From Shimia sp. Alg240-R146 (GTDB taxonomy: Bacteria; Pseudomonadota; Alphaproteobacteria; Rhodobacterales; Rhodobacteraceae), in contig NZ_CAMZOK010000001.1 in assembly GCF_947331465.1 (NCBI RefSeq), forward strand, positions 62,001 through 126,000: a stretch of DNA of 64,000 bases, given 5' to 3'. The notes below the pieces were generated by a model. That model ran no database searches. It was given only the letters and a program-made list of their open reading frames with translations, and was not told the origin of the DNA. Made by a program: the position numbers and the translations under genes. Positions within the stretch are counted from its first letter, which is position 1. Every line of letters begins with the position of its first letter. Shown here piece after piece: positions 28,659 through 36,635 of the stretch.

Positions 28659-29135
28659 TTAGGTCCGATAGAAATAATACCGCTCCGGCGCCACGGTTTC
28701 CGGCCCGCGCACCTGCTCAAACCCAACCAGCGGCTGACCCGAAATCAACACGCCGTTCGGGGCCATCACGTCAGCGATCATTTCAGACAACCGCGCCGCT
28801 TCGGCCACGTCTTTGGCTTTGACGCCAAACCCGAAATCATAATGCCCCAGCGCGATCTTCGTACCGTCAGCCGCAAGTTTGCGCAGCATATCCTCGGCCT
28901 CACCCTCAAGGTAGTCGGCCTTGGGGGGCACGCAGGATTCGTGACAATTCAATGCGCGATCTATCACCCAAATCCGGCGATCCGGCGCAATTTCCCGCAT
29001 GTGGTCATAGGTCCGGCCATTGCCAAGCCCCATCTCGAGAAAATCGCCTTCCAGGGTGCCAATTTGGGTCAAACCCCACTCCAGCCCTTCGGCCTGTGCC
29101 GCAAGGCGACGCATCATGCTGTTGAGACGGCTCAT
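28659..29135 (-). CDS. class I SAM-dependent methyltransferase, small
   Basis: This 158-residue protein has a Rossmann-like SAM-binding motif, FLEMGLGNGRTYDHMREI, at about 32-49, then an acidic strand (IWVIDRAL) and GVLISGQPLVGF near the C-terminus. It lacks a recognisable substrate domain, so the acceptor is unknown. Its ATG at 29135 overlaps the stop of the deacetylase gene (ATGA). It is the last gene of the glycoconjugate operon, which suggests that it methylates a sugar, lipid or phosphate group in that product. The methylation target and chemistry (O, N or P) are not visible. Confidence 0.8.
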   Translation of the reverse strand: MSRLNSMMRRLAAQAEGLEWGLTQIGTLEGDFLEMGLGNGRTYDHMREIAPDRRIWVIDRALNCHESCVPPKADYLEGEAEDMLRKLAADGTKIALGHYDFGFGVKAKDVAEAARLSEMIADVMAPNGVLISGQPLVGFEQVRGPETVAPERYYFYRT

Positions 29136-29884
29136 GAAAATCCCTTTTCATCATGACGATAAAGCCGAACGGGCCCATCGCACATTTCCTGCAAAAACTG
29201 TTGTGAAAACTCCCAGATATCCGTGTCGTGCACAAGGTGGTGTGTCAGATATCCAAGCGGCTCGGCATTGTCCTGTTCGCCCGCGCGTCGCGCCTGCAAC
29301 AAGGCAGCCGTCTGCGCCACCAATGTTTCAGGCGACACCAGACCGCGCGTCCCTCGCCAGAAAATCGGGTCAATATGCGTGTTGATTTGCCTAACGCCTG
29401 CCACTGGCTCCGCGACCTTGCGCGGCAAATAGGTCGAAAGCGCATCAAATTCCAACGCGGCTAAGGTCGGCAGCAAATTTACATCAAAACGGTTCCAAGG
29501 CGGCACAAACATTGGCGCCAGCCGCGCACCAAACAAGGTTTTCATCCGCGCAAGGGAATGTTCCAGATCCGCGCGCGCCGCCGCAGCATCGCGCCCGTCG
29601 CCAAACTCGGCCTTTTTGCCTTCGACCTGATTGTTGGCGTGCGCCCAGCCATGCACCACCGGCACAAACTGATCGCTCAGACTGCGCGCCAGAACCTCGG
29701 TCGCGTCATGTGGAATGACCGCCAGATGCACAGAAACGCCGGTCTTTGCACTTAGGGTTTCAAGCCGATCCAACGCCTGTGTCGGCGCAACAGCATCATC
29801 ATCGCGCCACCAAAGCGGAAGCGTCATACCCGCCGCCCGCCACAGCCGGAACTCTTCTCTCAAAGGTGCCCAGTCGACTTTCAT
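29132..29884 (-). CDS. polysaccharide-deacetylase-like protein
   Basis: This 250-residue protein resembles the divergent NodB-fold deacetylases found in surface-glycan operons. The aspartate-rich LWWRDDDAVAPT (about 24-35) matches the catalytic-base strand, HGWAHAN (about 78-84) matches the metal-ligand His motif, and FVPPWNRFD (about 125) the Pro-Trp groove. This group lacks the standard HxxxH second histidine motif, so activity is inferred. No signal peptide or membrane segment is evident, so it is cytoplasmic. Both ends overlap neighbours by four bases. It probably N-deacetylates a sugar intermediate, for example before transfer or modification. Confidence 0.75.
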   Translation of the reverse strand: MKVDWAPLREEFRLWRAAGMTLPLWWRDDDAVAPTQALDRLETLSAKTGVSVHLAVIPHDATEVLARSLSDQFVPVVHGWAHANNQVEGKKAEFGDGRDAAAARADLEHSLARMKTLFGARLAPMFVPPWNRFDVNLLPTLAALEFDALSTYLPRKVAEPVAGVRQINTHIDPIFWRGTRGLVSPETLVAQTAALLQARRAGEQDNAEPLGYLTHHLVHDTDIWEFSQQFLQEMCDGPVRLYRHDEKGFS

Positions 29885-31023
29885 GTCCGCGCCTTCGCCA
29901 ACATCTGCTCAACAATTCGCACAGCTTCCAGTGCGCCATCCAACCTGAGACCTGCCGCACTGCGTTTGCCTGCCTTTAGGACCCGAGAAAGATCGGACAC
30001 CAGTGCCTCAGGCGTCATGTCCTGCGCCATCAGCACTTCAATTCCGTCCTGTGTCGACAGCGACCGCGCCCGCAGGGTTTGCTCAACTTCGCCGCCGTCA
30101 TCAAACGGCACCAGCACCGCCGGAACACCGGTCTGCAACAGATCAAGCGCAGTGTTATAGCCGCACATGCTGATCGAAGCCGCCGCCCCTGTCAGCATCT
30201 CTCTGAAATCCGGACGCACAGGTTCAATGGTGATTTGCAGATTGCCGGCCTTAGCCTTCAGCGCCGCGATACGCGCGTCCCGATCTGAGCCGCCCACCAG
30301 CAATCGCCAATGCAGATGATGCCCTCGCGCGGCCTCAACCGCCGCTTCAAACAGCGCCTGCCCAACGGACCCGCCACCGGCGCTGACAATCACATCGCCC
30401 GTACCTGTGCCGTCTGGGTGTGATCCCGCCGGATCACGCGCGACATAGCCGGTGTATCGCAACAACGCTCCCACATCCGACGTGATCGGCCAGCTTTCGT
30501 CAAGCGTGGTGATTGCTGCGTCTGAATGCACCAGAACCCCGTCGTAATGCGCCAACAGAATGTCCCGTGCCCGGGTTGCTTTTTCCGGCTTACTCGGCGG
30601 CGCAAGGATGTCGCGCACCGACCCCAAAACCAGCGGCTTCACAGCCATTTCCCTGCATGCTGACAACAACGCCAGAAACTCTGCCGACAAAGACCTTCGC
30701 CCAAAAGGAAACAACTCGGTGATCACCACATCCGGCCCCTGATCATGCAGAGCACTTACGACAAACTCCTGTCGGGCCTGCAAAAAATCTGCATCCGCTT
30801 CGCTGTCGTCCTCGCGCAAAAGTCGGGTGAAATTGATGCCATCCGATGCCAAGGATGGTGCCTGAAGTAGCGTCACTCCGGACGCATCCAGATGTGGCGC
30901 AGGGCGGCCCCCTGACAACACAGCCACCTCATGGCCAGCCGCTGAAAACGCACGACCAAGCGTCAGTGCGCGGCCCAAATGTCCGGTGCCCAAAAGGTGC
31001 GTGACCGCGATCAGAACCTTCAT
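29881..31023 (-). CDS. MurG-like (GT28-type) glycosyltransferase
   Basis: This 380-residue GT-B protein has the N-terminal loop VTHLLGTGHLGRALTLG and the C-terminal donor-site features IVSAGGGSVGQALFEA and SMCGYNTALDLLQTGVPAVL. The latter is the GYNT motif of the UDP-sugar transferases related to MurG. The protein has no signal or membrane helix. It overlaps the histidine-phosphatase gene (31020) and the deacetylase gene (29884) by four bases each. It is one of two such transferases in the operon (the other at 33907), so the product probably contains at least two sugars added by this fold. Donor and acceptor are unknown. Confidence 0.83.
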   Translation of the reverse strand: MKVLIAVTHLLGTGHLGRALTLGRAFSAAGHEVAVLSGGRPAPHLDASGVTLLQAPSLASDGINFTRLLREDDSEADADFLQARQEFVVSALHDQGPDVVITELFPFGRRSLSAEFLALLSACREMAVKPLVLGSVRDILAPPSKPEKATRARDILLAHYDGVLVHSDAAITTLDESWPITSDVGALLRYTGYVARDPAGSHPDGTGTGDVIVSAGGGSVGQALFEAAVEAARGHHLHWRLLVGGSDRDARIAALKAKAGNLQITIEPVRPDFREMLTGAAASISMCGYNTALDLLQTGVPAVLVPFDDGGEVEQTLRARSLSTQDGIEVLMAQDMTPEALVSDLSRVLKAGKRSAAGLRLDGALEAVRIVEQMLAKART

Positions 31024-31607
31024 GGGGCTACTTTCTCCAACCGCACAATATCAGGATCCGCCACCCGCAATGCATCGCCCTCGATTTCGACCAGAAACAG
31101 CCGGTTACGTTTAACGGCAAAAGGTGCAGGTCCGTCAAAATTCCAGCCGTGTGCCTTAGCCAACACCATGCGCATGATGCCGATATGACAAACCGCAAGG
31201 CTGTCCTGCCTCAAGCCCATCAACCAAGGTTCTATGCGCGCCCAGACGTCGCGCGGGCTTTCCCCGTTTGGTGGTCGATAATCCCAGCCCCAATCTTCAA
31301 TATCACGAAAACCATTGGCTGGATCGGCTTTCAACTCAACGCCTTTGCGCCCTTCCCAGTCGCCCCAATCCATCTCGGTGATGGCGTCAACTGTGATTGG
31401 CGCACGCCCTGCAACGATTTCGGCGGTCTCTGCCGCGCGGCCCAAAGGACTGCTGTAAAGGTCAGCGTCACGCCAGCCCTCAGGCAGACAAAACCCGCCA
31501 AGATCGGCCCGCGCCTGATCGTCGAGCGGGATATCTGTGCTGCCTTGGATCTGACCCGCGCGATTCCACGAGGTGTGCCCATGTCTTAGCATTGCAAAAC
31601 GGATCAT
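31020..31607 (-). CDS. histidine phosphatase superfamily protein
   Basis: This 195-residue protein belongs to the phosphoglycerate-mutase-like superfamily. The RHG motif is in MLRHGHTSWN (about 6-15), the second catalytic block is in MDWGDWEG, and the C-terminal His is in AVCHIGIMR. The start at 31607 overlaps the glycosyltransferase stop at 31604 (ATGA); an upstream extension of 12 codons is discounted. In a glycan operon the likely role is hydrolysis of a sugar phosphate or a lipid/nucleotide phosphate intermediate. The substrate is not visible. Confidence 0.88.
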   Translation of the reverse strand: MIRFAMLRHGHTSWNRAGQIQGSTDIPLDDQARADLGGFCLPEGWRDADLYSSPLGRAAETAEIVAGRAPITVDAITEMDWGDWEGRKGVELKADPANGFRDIEDWGWDYRPPNGESPRDVWARIEPWLMGLRQDSLAVCHIGIMRMVLAKAHGWNFDGPAPFAVKRNRLFLVEIEGDALRVADPDIVRLEKVAP

Positions 31608-32674
31608 GTGGCCTCCGAAAGCAGGGGGGCAAGCGCGTCCCAAAGTGTCGTTTGCGCGGCCCCCATCAGGTGAAACGTCCGCACACGCTCCTGCGCGGTT
31701 GACGCGCGAACGGCGTGTTGCGCCGGATCATTCAACACCTGTGATATCGCCTCCGCAAGGGCCTCTGGCGACTGTTGCGGACAAAGTCCCCCAGGCGCCA
31801 CAACCTCGTTCACGCCAGGGCGATCCTGCGCCACCACGGGCACGCCATAAGCCTGTGCCTCAAGATAAACCATGCCAAAGGCTTCGTTCACACCGGGCCA
31901 AAAAAACACCCGCGCCCGCCCATAAGCCTCAGCCATACCAGACGCATCCAAAGCTCCCAAAAACCGCACCCGATCCCCAAACGGCGCCATCAAAGCCTCG
32001 ACCCAACTATGTTCGGGCCCATCACCAGCAATCTCAACCTGCCAATCGCCGGTCAGGTGCGCCAAAGCCTGCGCCGCGATCTCATAAGAGGCAAGCTTGT
32101 CACCCGCCCGCATCATACCCGCCATCAAAATTATGGGCGCAGATGCCTCTGTCGCCACCGGCAAGTCGAAACGATTCAAAAACGGCGGCAAAGCCACAAG
32201 CGCCTGACCCTCCAGCAGATCCCGCCGCAAAGCGACCGCATCGCGCGACGTGAAATGAAACAAGACATCCGCCGCATCACAAGCAGCCGCCGCCTTGCGT
32301 TCAAAGCCATCCCACGGACCACCCAACCGTTTGGAGGCCCGCGTGGCCTCGATCAACACATAAGGAATGCCCAGCGCCTTGCTGACCACCGGCCCCAAAA
32401 GATCCGGTGCCTTATAATAACTGTGATAACTCACCCAAACGTCCCAGCCGCCCTGCGCGATCAACCGTTTGGCGATCTCGGCGGCCTCAGCCACAAATCC
32501 CGCCTGCACCGCCGTGTCTCCCCGCTTGTCCAACGGGCGAAACTCCGAGACGAGATCAACCGTACTTCCGGGCTGTTCCAATGCGGTCATCAGGTTTCGC
32601 GCGATGGTGCGCTCGCCTGACGCAACTGGATGATGCGGGGATTTCAGTGCAGCGTAAAATGCAATCCGGGCCAT
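31604..32674 (-). CDS. glycosyltransferase family 4 protein
   Basis: This 356-residue GT-B protein shows GT4 features: the C-terminal donor domain with VEIAGDGPEHSWVEAL, RVRFLGALDASGMAEAYGRA and the E-x7-E type block NEAFGMVYLEAQAYGVPVV. The N-terminal SPHHPVASGERTIARNL resembles GT4 acceptor loops. It has no membrane segment, and it overlaps or abuts its neighbours (three bases from the next gene). It transfers a sugar from a nucleotide donor, probably the UDP-uronate made by the dehydrogenase at 35146 or another donor in the cell. Specific linkage unknown. Confidence 0.86.
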   Translation of the reverse strand: MARIAFYAALKSPHHPVASGERTIARNLMTALEQPGSTVDLVSEFRPLDKRGDTAVQAGFVAEAAEIAKRLIAQGGWDVWVSYHSYYKAPDLLGPVVSKALGIPYVLIEATRASKRLGGPWDGFERKAAAACDAADVLFHFTSRDAVALRRDLLEGQALVALPPFLNRFDLPVATEASAPIILMAGMMRAGDKLASYEIAAQALAHLTGDWQVEIAGDGPEHSWVEALMAPFGDRVRFLGALDASGMAEAYGRARVFFWPGVNEAFGMVYLEAQAYGVPVVAQDRPGVNEVVAPGGLCPQQSPEALAEAISQVLNDPAQHAVRASTAQERVRTFHLMGAAQTTLWDALAPLLSEAT

Positions 32675-32677
32675 GGC

Positions 32678-33910
32678 TCACACCAGCCCGCGCAAACGCT
32701 CGTCCAGCTTGGCAATTCCCGGCTGCATCAGAAAATGCGACGTCAAACGGCCATAGGCTGCCTCGGCCAAGGCCGCCCGTCGCGCCGGATCGCGCGCCAA
32801 GACCTCCATGGCCTGCGCCAACGCTTCTGGTGCATCGCTGCTCAGCACGCCATGCACACCATCATCGATGAATTCCGGAATGGCGCTGACAGGTGTCGAC
32901 AGCAGGCACAACTTCTGGCTGGCGGCTTCCATCAACACGTTGGGCAACCCGTCTCGGTCGCCGTCCTCGGCAATCCTGCTGGGCAAAACGAACACGTCCG
33001 CCGCGCGCATCGCTGCGATGACCTCAGGCTGGTCACAAGCGCCATGCCACGTGATGCGGTCCGCCACACCAGCAGCCACGGCTTGATCACGGAATCGGCT
33101 GTCAGAGCCGCCACCGCCGATATGGTCCCAGTGCCAATCCAAATCGTCAGGCAGCAAAGCCAACGCCGCAATCAGCCGATCAAATCCCTTTTTCTCTACC
33201 AGACGACCAACGGACAGAAACCGCACAGGGCCAGATGTATCCCGCGTGGCAGGTGGGGCAGGAAACCGCGTCAAATCCAACCCGTGATAAATCAGCTCAA
33301 CCCGATCCTCACGGTCCGCCAATCCCGCCAGATGCTTTGCACCTACGCCGGTGCAGGTCGCCAAAAACGCGGCGCCGAAAGTCTCCGCTTGCAGCTTTTC
33401 GCGCTTTTCCCACTCAGGCGAAGTCCAGATATCTTTGGCATGGGCTGACACAGACCACGGCATTTGACGCAGGATTGCAGCATAACGTGCCACCGAGGCC
33501 GGCGTGTGCATGAAATGCGCATAAAGCGCGTCACCGTCACCGCTTAGTTCACGCGCCAAAACGCAGGCCTGGCCAAACCGGCGCACGCGGTTGCGTGTCC
33601 TATCGCGCCGCAAATCCTTTAGCCACGCGCCGCATGCCGCCCAAAACCCGCGCCGCGCCATCGCATGCAAAACGCCTTTGGCCACCCGCAACGGCTCCTG
33701 ATGCAGGTATTCCGGCAGATAATTGACCTTAGCCTTCAGCCGGTCATGTAATGGATGGGTTTTTTTGTCCGTCGGGAACCGCAACGACCACAGGTCGAGC
33801 GTGTACCCCGCCTCTTCCAACGCCACCAATTCCTGCGCGATAAACGTCTCTGACAGGCGCGGCCAACCTTTGACCACCACCGCCAACTTGGGGCGTTGCA
33901 TTATGTTCAT
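32678..33910 (-). CDS. glycosyltransferase family 4 protein
   Basis: This 410-residue GT4 protein has the N-terminal motif VVVKGWPRLSETFIAQELVA typical of colanic-acid and exopolysaccharide transferases. It has ELIYHGLDLTRFP, then VRFLSVGRLVEKKGFDRLI, and the donor block DGLPNVLMEAASQKLCLL. Its start at 33910 overlaps the upstream stop (ATGA). It is the second of two GT4 proteins here. The presence of two GT4 and two MurG-like enzymes suggests a multi-sugar oligosaccharide. No polymerase or flippase gene is in the operon. Confidence 0.88.
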   Translation of the reverse strand: MNIMQRPKLAVVVKGWPRLSETFIAQELVALEEAGYTLDLWSLRFPTDKKTHPLHDRLKAKVNYLPEYLHQEPLRVAKGVLHAMARRGFWAACGAWLKDLRRDRTRNRVRRFGQACVLARELSGDGDALYAHFMHTPASVARYAAILRQMPWSVSAHAKDIWTSPEWEKREKLQAETFGAAFLATCTGVGAKHLAGLADREDRVELIYHGLDLTRFPAPPATRDTSGPVRFLSVGRLVEKKGFDRLIAALALLPDDLDWHWDHIGGGGSDSRFRDQAVAAGVADRITWHGACDQPEVIAAMRAADVFVLPSRIAEDGDRDGLPNVLMEAASQKLCLLSTPVSAIPEFIDDGVHGVLSSDAPEALAQAMEVLARDPARRAALAEAAYGRLTSHFLMQPGIAKLDERLRGLV

Positions 33911-35145
33911 GCCACCCCTTGCGAACGGGTCAGGCCCAAGATGTCCAACGCCCGGTTCGACACCACGTCCAACCCGTCCAACAGGCCCGGACAGAACGCC
34001 GATGACGGGCTGGGCTGTGTCGCCAGACCGTGGATCGCTTTCGCCATCGCTTCCGGTGTTAACTCACCGCGTGTTTCATCCAACATCCGCACAAGACCCA
34101 GCTCTTCGGCACGACTGGCGCGGATGAACTGTTCCAACCTTGGGCGGGTGCGCGGCACGATCACCACCGGCTTGTCAAACGACAGCACCTCACAAAAAGT
34201 GTTGTAGCCGCCCATGGACACGATGCCTTTGGCACCGCTCATCAGGTTTTCCATGCGGCTGTCGAAACCCACGGCATGCACCCGATCACCAAGTTTCGCG
34301 ACTCGCGTCTCAAACTGCGCGCGCACTTCGCCGGACAGGAAAGGTCCGTAAACCAGCATTGCCCGTGGGCTCAGGGTTGGATCGGCTTCATACGCCGACA
34401 ACACCAGATCCACCATTCCGGCACCATCGCCGCCTCCCCCCGGTGTTACGAGTATATAGGGGTCGGACGGAATTTCGCCATCCGGCAACTCTTCGCGCCG
34501 CAGATAGCCGGTAAAACGTGTTTTGTTGCGAAATGAGTCGGAGAAATCCAAACCCGCCGTCGGATCATGGATCGAACGCAACCCGTACACCCAGCATTCA
34601 TCATAGTATTGCTCAGACGCCTCGATCGCGCCCTTGCGCTCCCATTCAGCGGCCAGAGATTCCGGATCATCCAGCACATCTCGTAAGCCAAGCACGATGT
34701 GTGCCTTACGCTTTTGACGCAGCCATGTCAGGGCCGGAATCATTTCGCCGCGAAACCCTGTGGGTTCCTTGTCGACGATCACGATGTCGGGGTCGAAATG
34801 CTTGACCGTCGCATCAATAAGACCGGCCCGTAGCTCGGTCACCTCATCGATGTGAAGGCCCAGCCGTTCGCTTTCATAATTCCCATCCGGCGTTTTGGTC
34901 ACACCGGGCAGGCGGATATGGTCCACGTTGTCGGGAAAGGAAAAACGCCCCGCCACCGGTGACCCGGTCAAGATCAATGCCGACACATTGGGCGCTGCAC
35001 GGGTGATCGCCCCGGCCAAAGCCCGCGAGCGGCGCAAATGACCAAGCCCAAAGGTATCGTGGCTGTAAAACAAAATGCGCGGCGATTGCGCCCGTTGCTC
35101 TGCCTTTGTCACCGCTTCTGCCAATTTTCGCCCCGTCTGAATCAA
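33907..35145 (-). CDS. MurG-like glycosyltransferase
   Basis: This 412-residue protein is a distant MurG/GT28-type transferase. The N-terminal loop ILFYSHDTFGLGHLRRSRAL fits the acceptor-site G-rich turn, and the C-terminal donor region has ILVTPGGGGDGAGMV and IVSMGGYNTFCEVLSFDKP. The start is a TTG at 35145 directly after the dehydrogenase's TAA, without a strong ribosome-binding site, so a GTG about 11 codons in could be used. It is related by fold to the protein at 29881, and both have a GYNT donor-site motif. It is translated with the dehydrogenase. Confidence 0.8.
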   Translation of the reverse strand: MIQTGRKLAEAVTKAEQRAQSPRILFYSHDTFGLGHLRRSRALAGAITRAAPNVSALILTGSPVAGRFSFPDNVDHIRLPGVTKTPDGNYESERLGLHIDEVTELRAGLIDATVKHFDPDIVIVDKEPTGFRGEMIPALTWLRQKRKAHIVLGLRDVLDDPESLAAEWERKGAIEASEQYYDECWVYGLRSIHDPTAGLDFSDSFRNKTRFTGYLRREELPDGEIPSDPYILVTPGGGGDGAGMVDLVLSAYEADPTLSPRAMLVYGPFLSGEVRAQFETRVAKLGDRVHAVGFDSRMENLMSGAKGIVSMGGYNTFCEVLSFDKPVVIVPRTRPRLEQFIRASRAEELGLVRMLDETRGELTPEAMAKAIHGLATQPSPSSAFCPGLLDGLDVVSNRALDILGLTRSQGVA

Positions 35146-36420
35146 TTAAAGCCGCAAGTCCGACTCGGACTTCGCCAAAACGCCTTTGATATCGTAAAGC
35201 AAAGCTTCGGGCTTTCCGAGAACCCTTATCGCCGCTCCGCCCATCTCGACAAACTGCTCGTGTCCCACGGCCAGTATGATGCTGTCATAAACGCCCACGT
35301 CCGGCGCGGAAACAAGCGTGATGCCATATTCTTCGGCAACCGCCTCGCTGTCCACACGTGGATCCCACACATCAACTTCTGCGGAAAAGCTTTGCAATTC
35401 GGTCACAATGTCGATCACCCGCGTGTTGCGCGTGTCGGCGCAATTTTCCTTGAACGCAAACCCCATGACCAGCACCCGCGCGCCAGCCGGATTGATGTCT
35501 TTGCCCAGCATCGCCTTGATGGTCTGCTGCGCCACATAGGACCCCATCTGATCGTTTATCCGCCGGCCGGCAAGGATCACTTCTGGGTGATAACCCAACT
35601 GCTCGGCGCGATACGTCAGGTAGTACGGATCCACGCCAATGCAGTGTCCACCCACAAGACCCGGCTTGAACGGCAGGAAATTCCATTTGGTGCCGGCAGC
35701 TTCCAGCACTTCAAGCGTGTCCAACCCCATCCGGTCAAAGATCAGCGCAAATTCATTCACCAATGCAATGTTCAGGTCACGTTGGGTATTTTCGATCACT
35801 TTGGCCGCCTCTGCCGTTTTGATCGATTGCGCTTTATAAAGCCCTGCCATGATGACCGGCGCATAGATCGCCTCGACTCGATCGAGGGTTTCATCATCTT
35901 GTGCCGAGATCACTTTAACGATGGTCTCAAGCGTATTATTTGTGTCGCCCGGATTCACCCGCTCAGGTGAATACCCCAGCTTGAAATCCACCTTGCGCGT
36001 CAGCCCTGTCGCCGTCTCCAGCGCTTCGCCAAGCACATCTTCCGTCACACCGGGATACACCGTGCTCTCAAGGATCACCAAGGCACCTTTGGTCAGATGC
36101 GGCGCGACTGTTTTGGCGGCCCCAAAAATCGGATCAAGATTAGGTTTTTTTGCGCGCGTGATCGGGGTGGGCACCGTCAGAATAAAGACCGTACACCCGG
36201 CAAGATCCGCGTCATCCGCACTGAATTTCGCCTTTGTCGTCGCAACGGCCGCTGAGTTGGCCTCGCCATTGGGATCACTGCCGTCAAGCAACCGCGCTAT
36301 CAGGCGCGCGTTGGTGTCAAAACCAACAACCTCAAACCCTGCCTTCGCCAGCCCAAGTGTCAGCGGCAAGCCAACGTAGCCTTGACCCAAAACGGCGATT
36401 TTTTCTGCTGTGTTGTGCAT
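35146..36420 (-). CDS. UDP-sugar 6-dehydrogenase, WbpO/TviB-like
   Basis: This 424-residue enzyme oxidises the C6 of a UDP-hexose to the uronate with two NAD. The NAD-binding motif VLGQGYVGLPLTLGLAKAGF lies at about 10-29; the catalytic cysteine is in GLVGGHCIGVDPYYLT, and FAFKENCADTRNTR is the C-terminal NAD domain block. The Cys context matches the UDP-N-acetylgalactosamine/glucosamine type (WbpO, TviB) more than plain UDP-glucose dehydrogenase. The start at 36420 is chosen over a longer frame because it fits the family N-terminus. It is the first gene of the operon and would supply a UDP-uronic acid to its glycosyltransferases. Confidence 0.85.
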   Translation of the reverse strand: MHNTAEKIAVLGQGYVGLPLTLGLAKAGFEVVGFDTNARLIARLLDGSDPNGEANSAAVATTKAKFSADDADLAGCTVFILTVPTPITRAKKPNLDPIFGAAKTVAPHLTKGALVILESTVYPGVTEDVLGEALETATGLTRKVDFKLGYSPERVNPGDTNNTLETIVKVISAQDDETLDRVEAIYAPVIMAGLYKAQSIKTAEAAKVIENTQRDLNIALVNEFALIFDRMGLDTLEVLEAAGTKWNFLPFKPGLVGGHCIGVDPYYLTYRAEQLGYHPEVILAGRRINDQMGSYVAQQTIKAMLGKDINPAGARVLVMGFAFKENCADTRNTRVIDIVTELQSFSAEVDVWDPRVDSEAVAEEYGITLVSAPDVGVYDSIILAVGHEQFVEMGGAAIRVLGKPEALLYDIKGVLAKSESDLRL

Positions 36421-36635
36421 CCCTGCTGTCCCACCGCAAATCGCGGCCCGTCCCTTGTGTGCCCCAAGAAATCCTCGCCTTGCGCTATCTGTTTTGTTCC
36501 GGATTGTCACGCCAAAACCATAGCCCAAAAAGCAAGCGATCCGACCAGTGCAGCTGCCACACCGTCAGTATCAACAGTTTGCCCTACAGGTGTACTCGGG
36601 TTAGACCGGAAGTAACTGTTAAGAAAGGCTTATCA

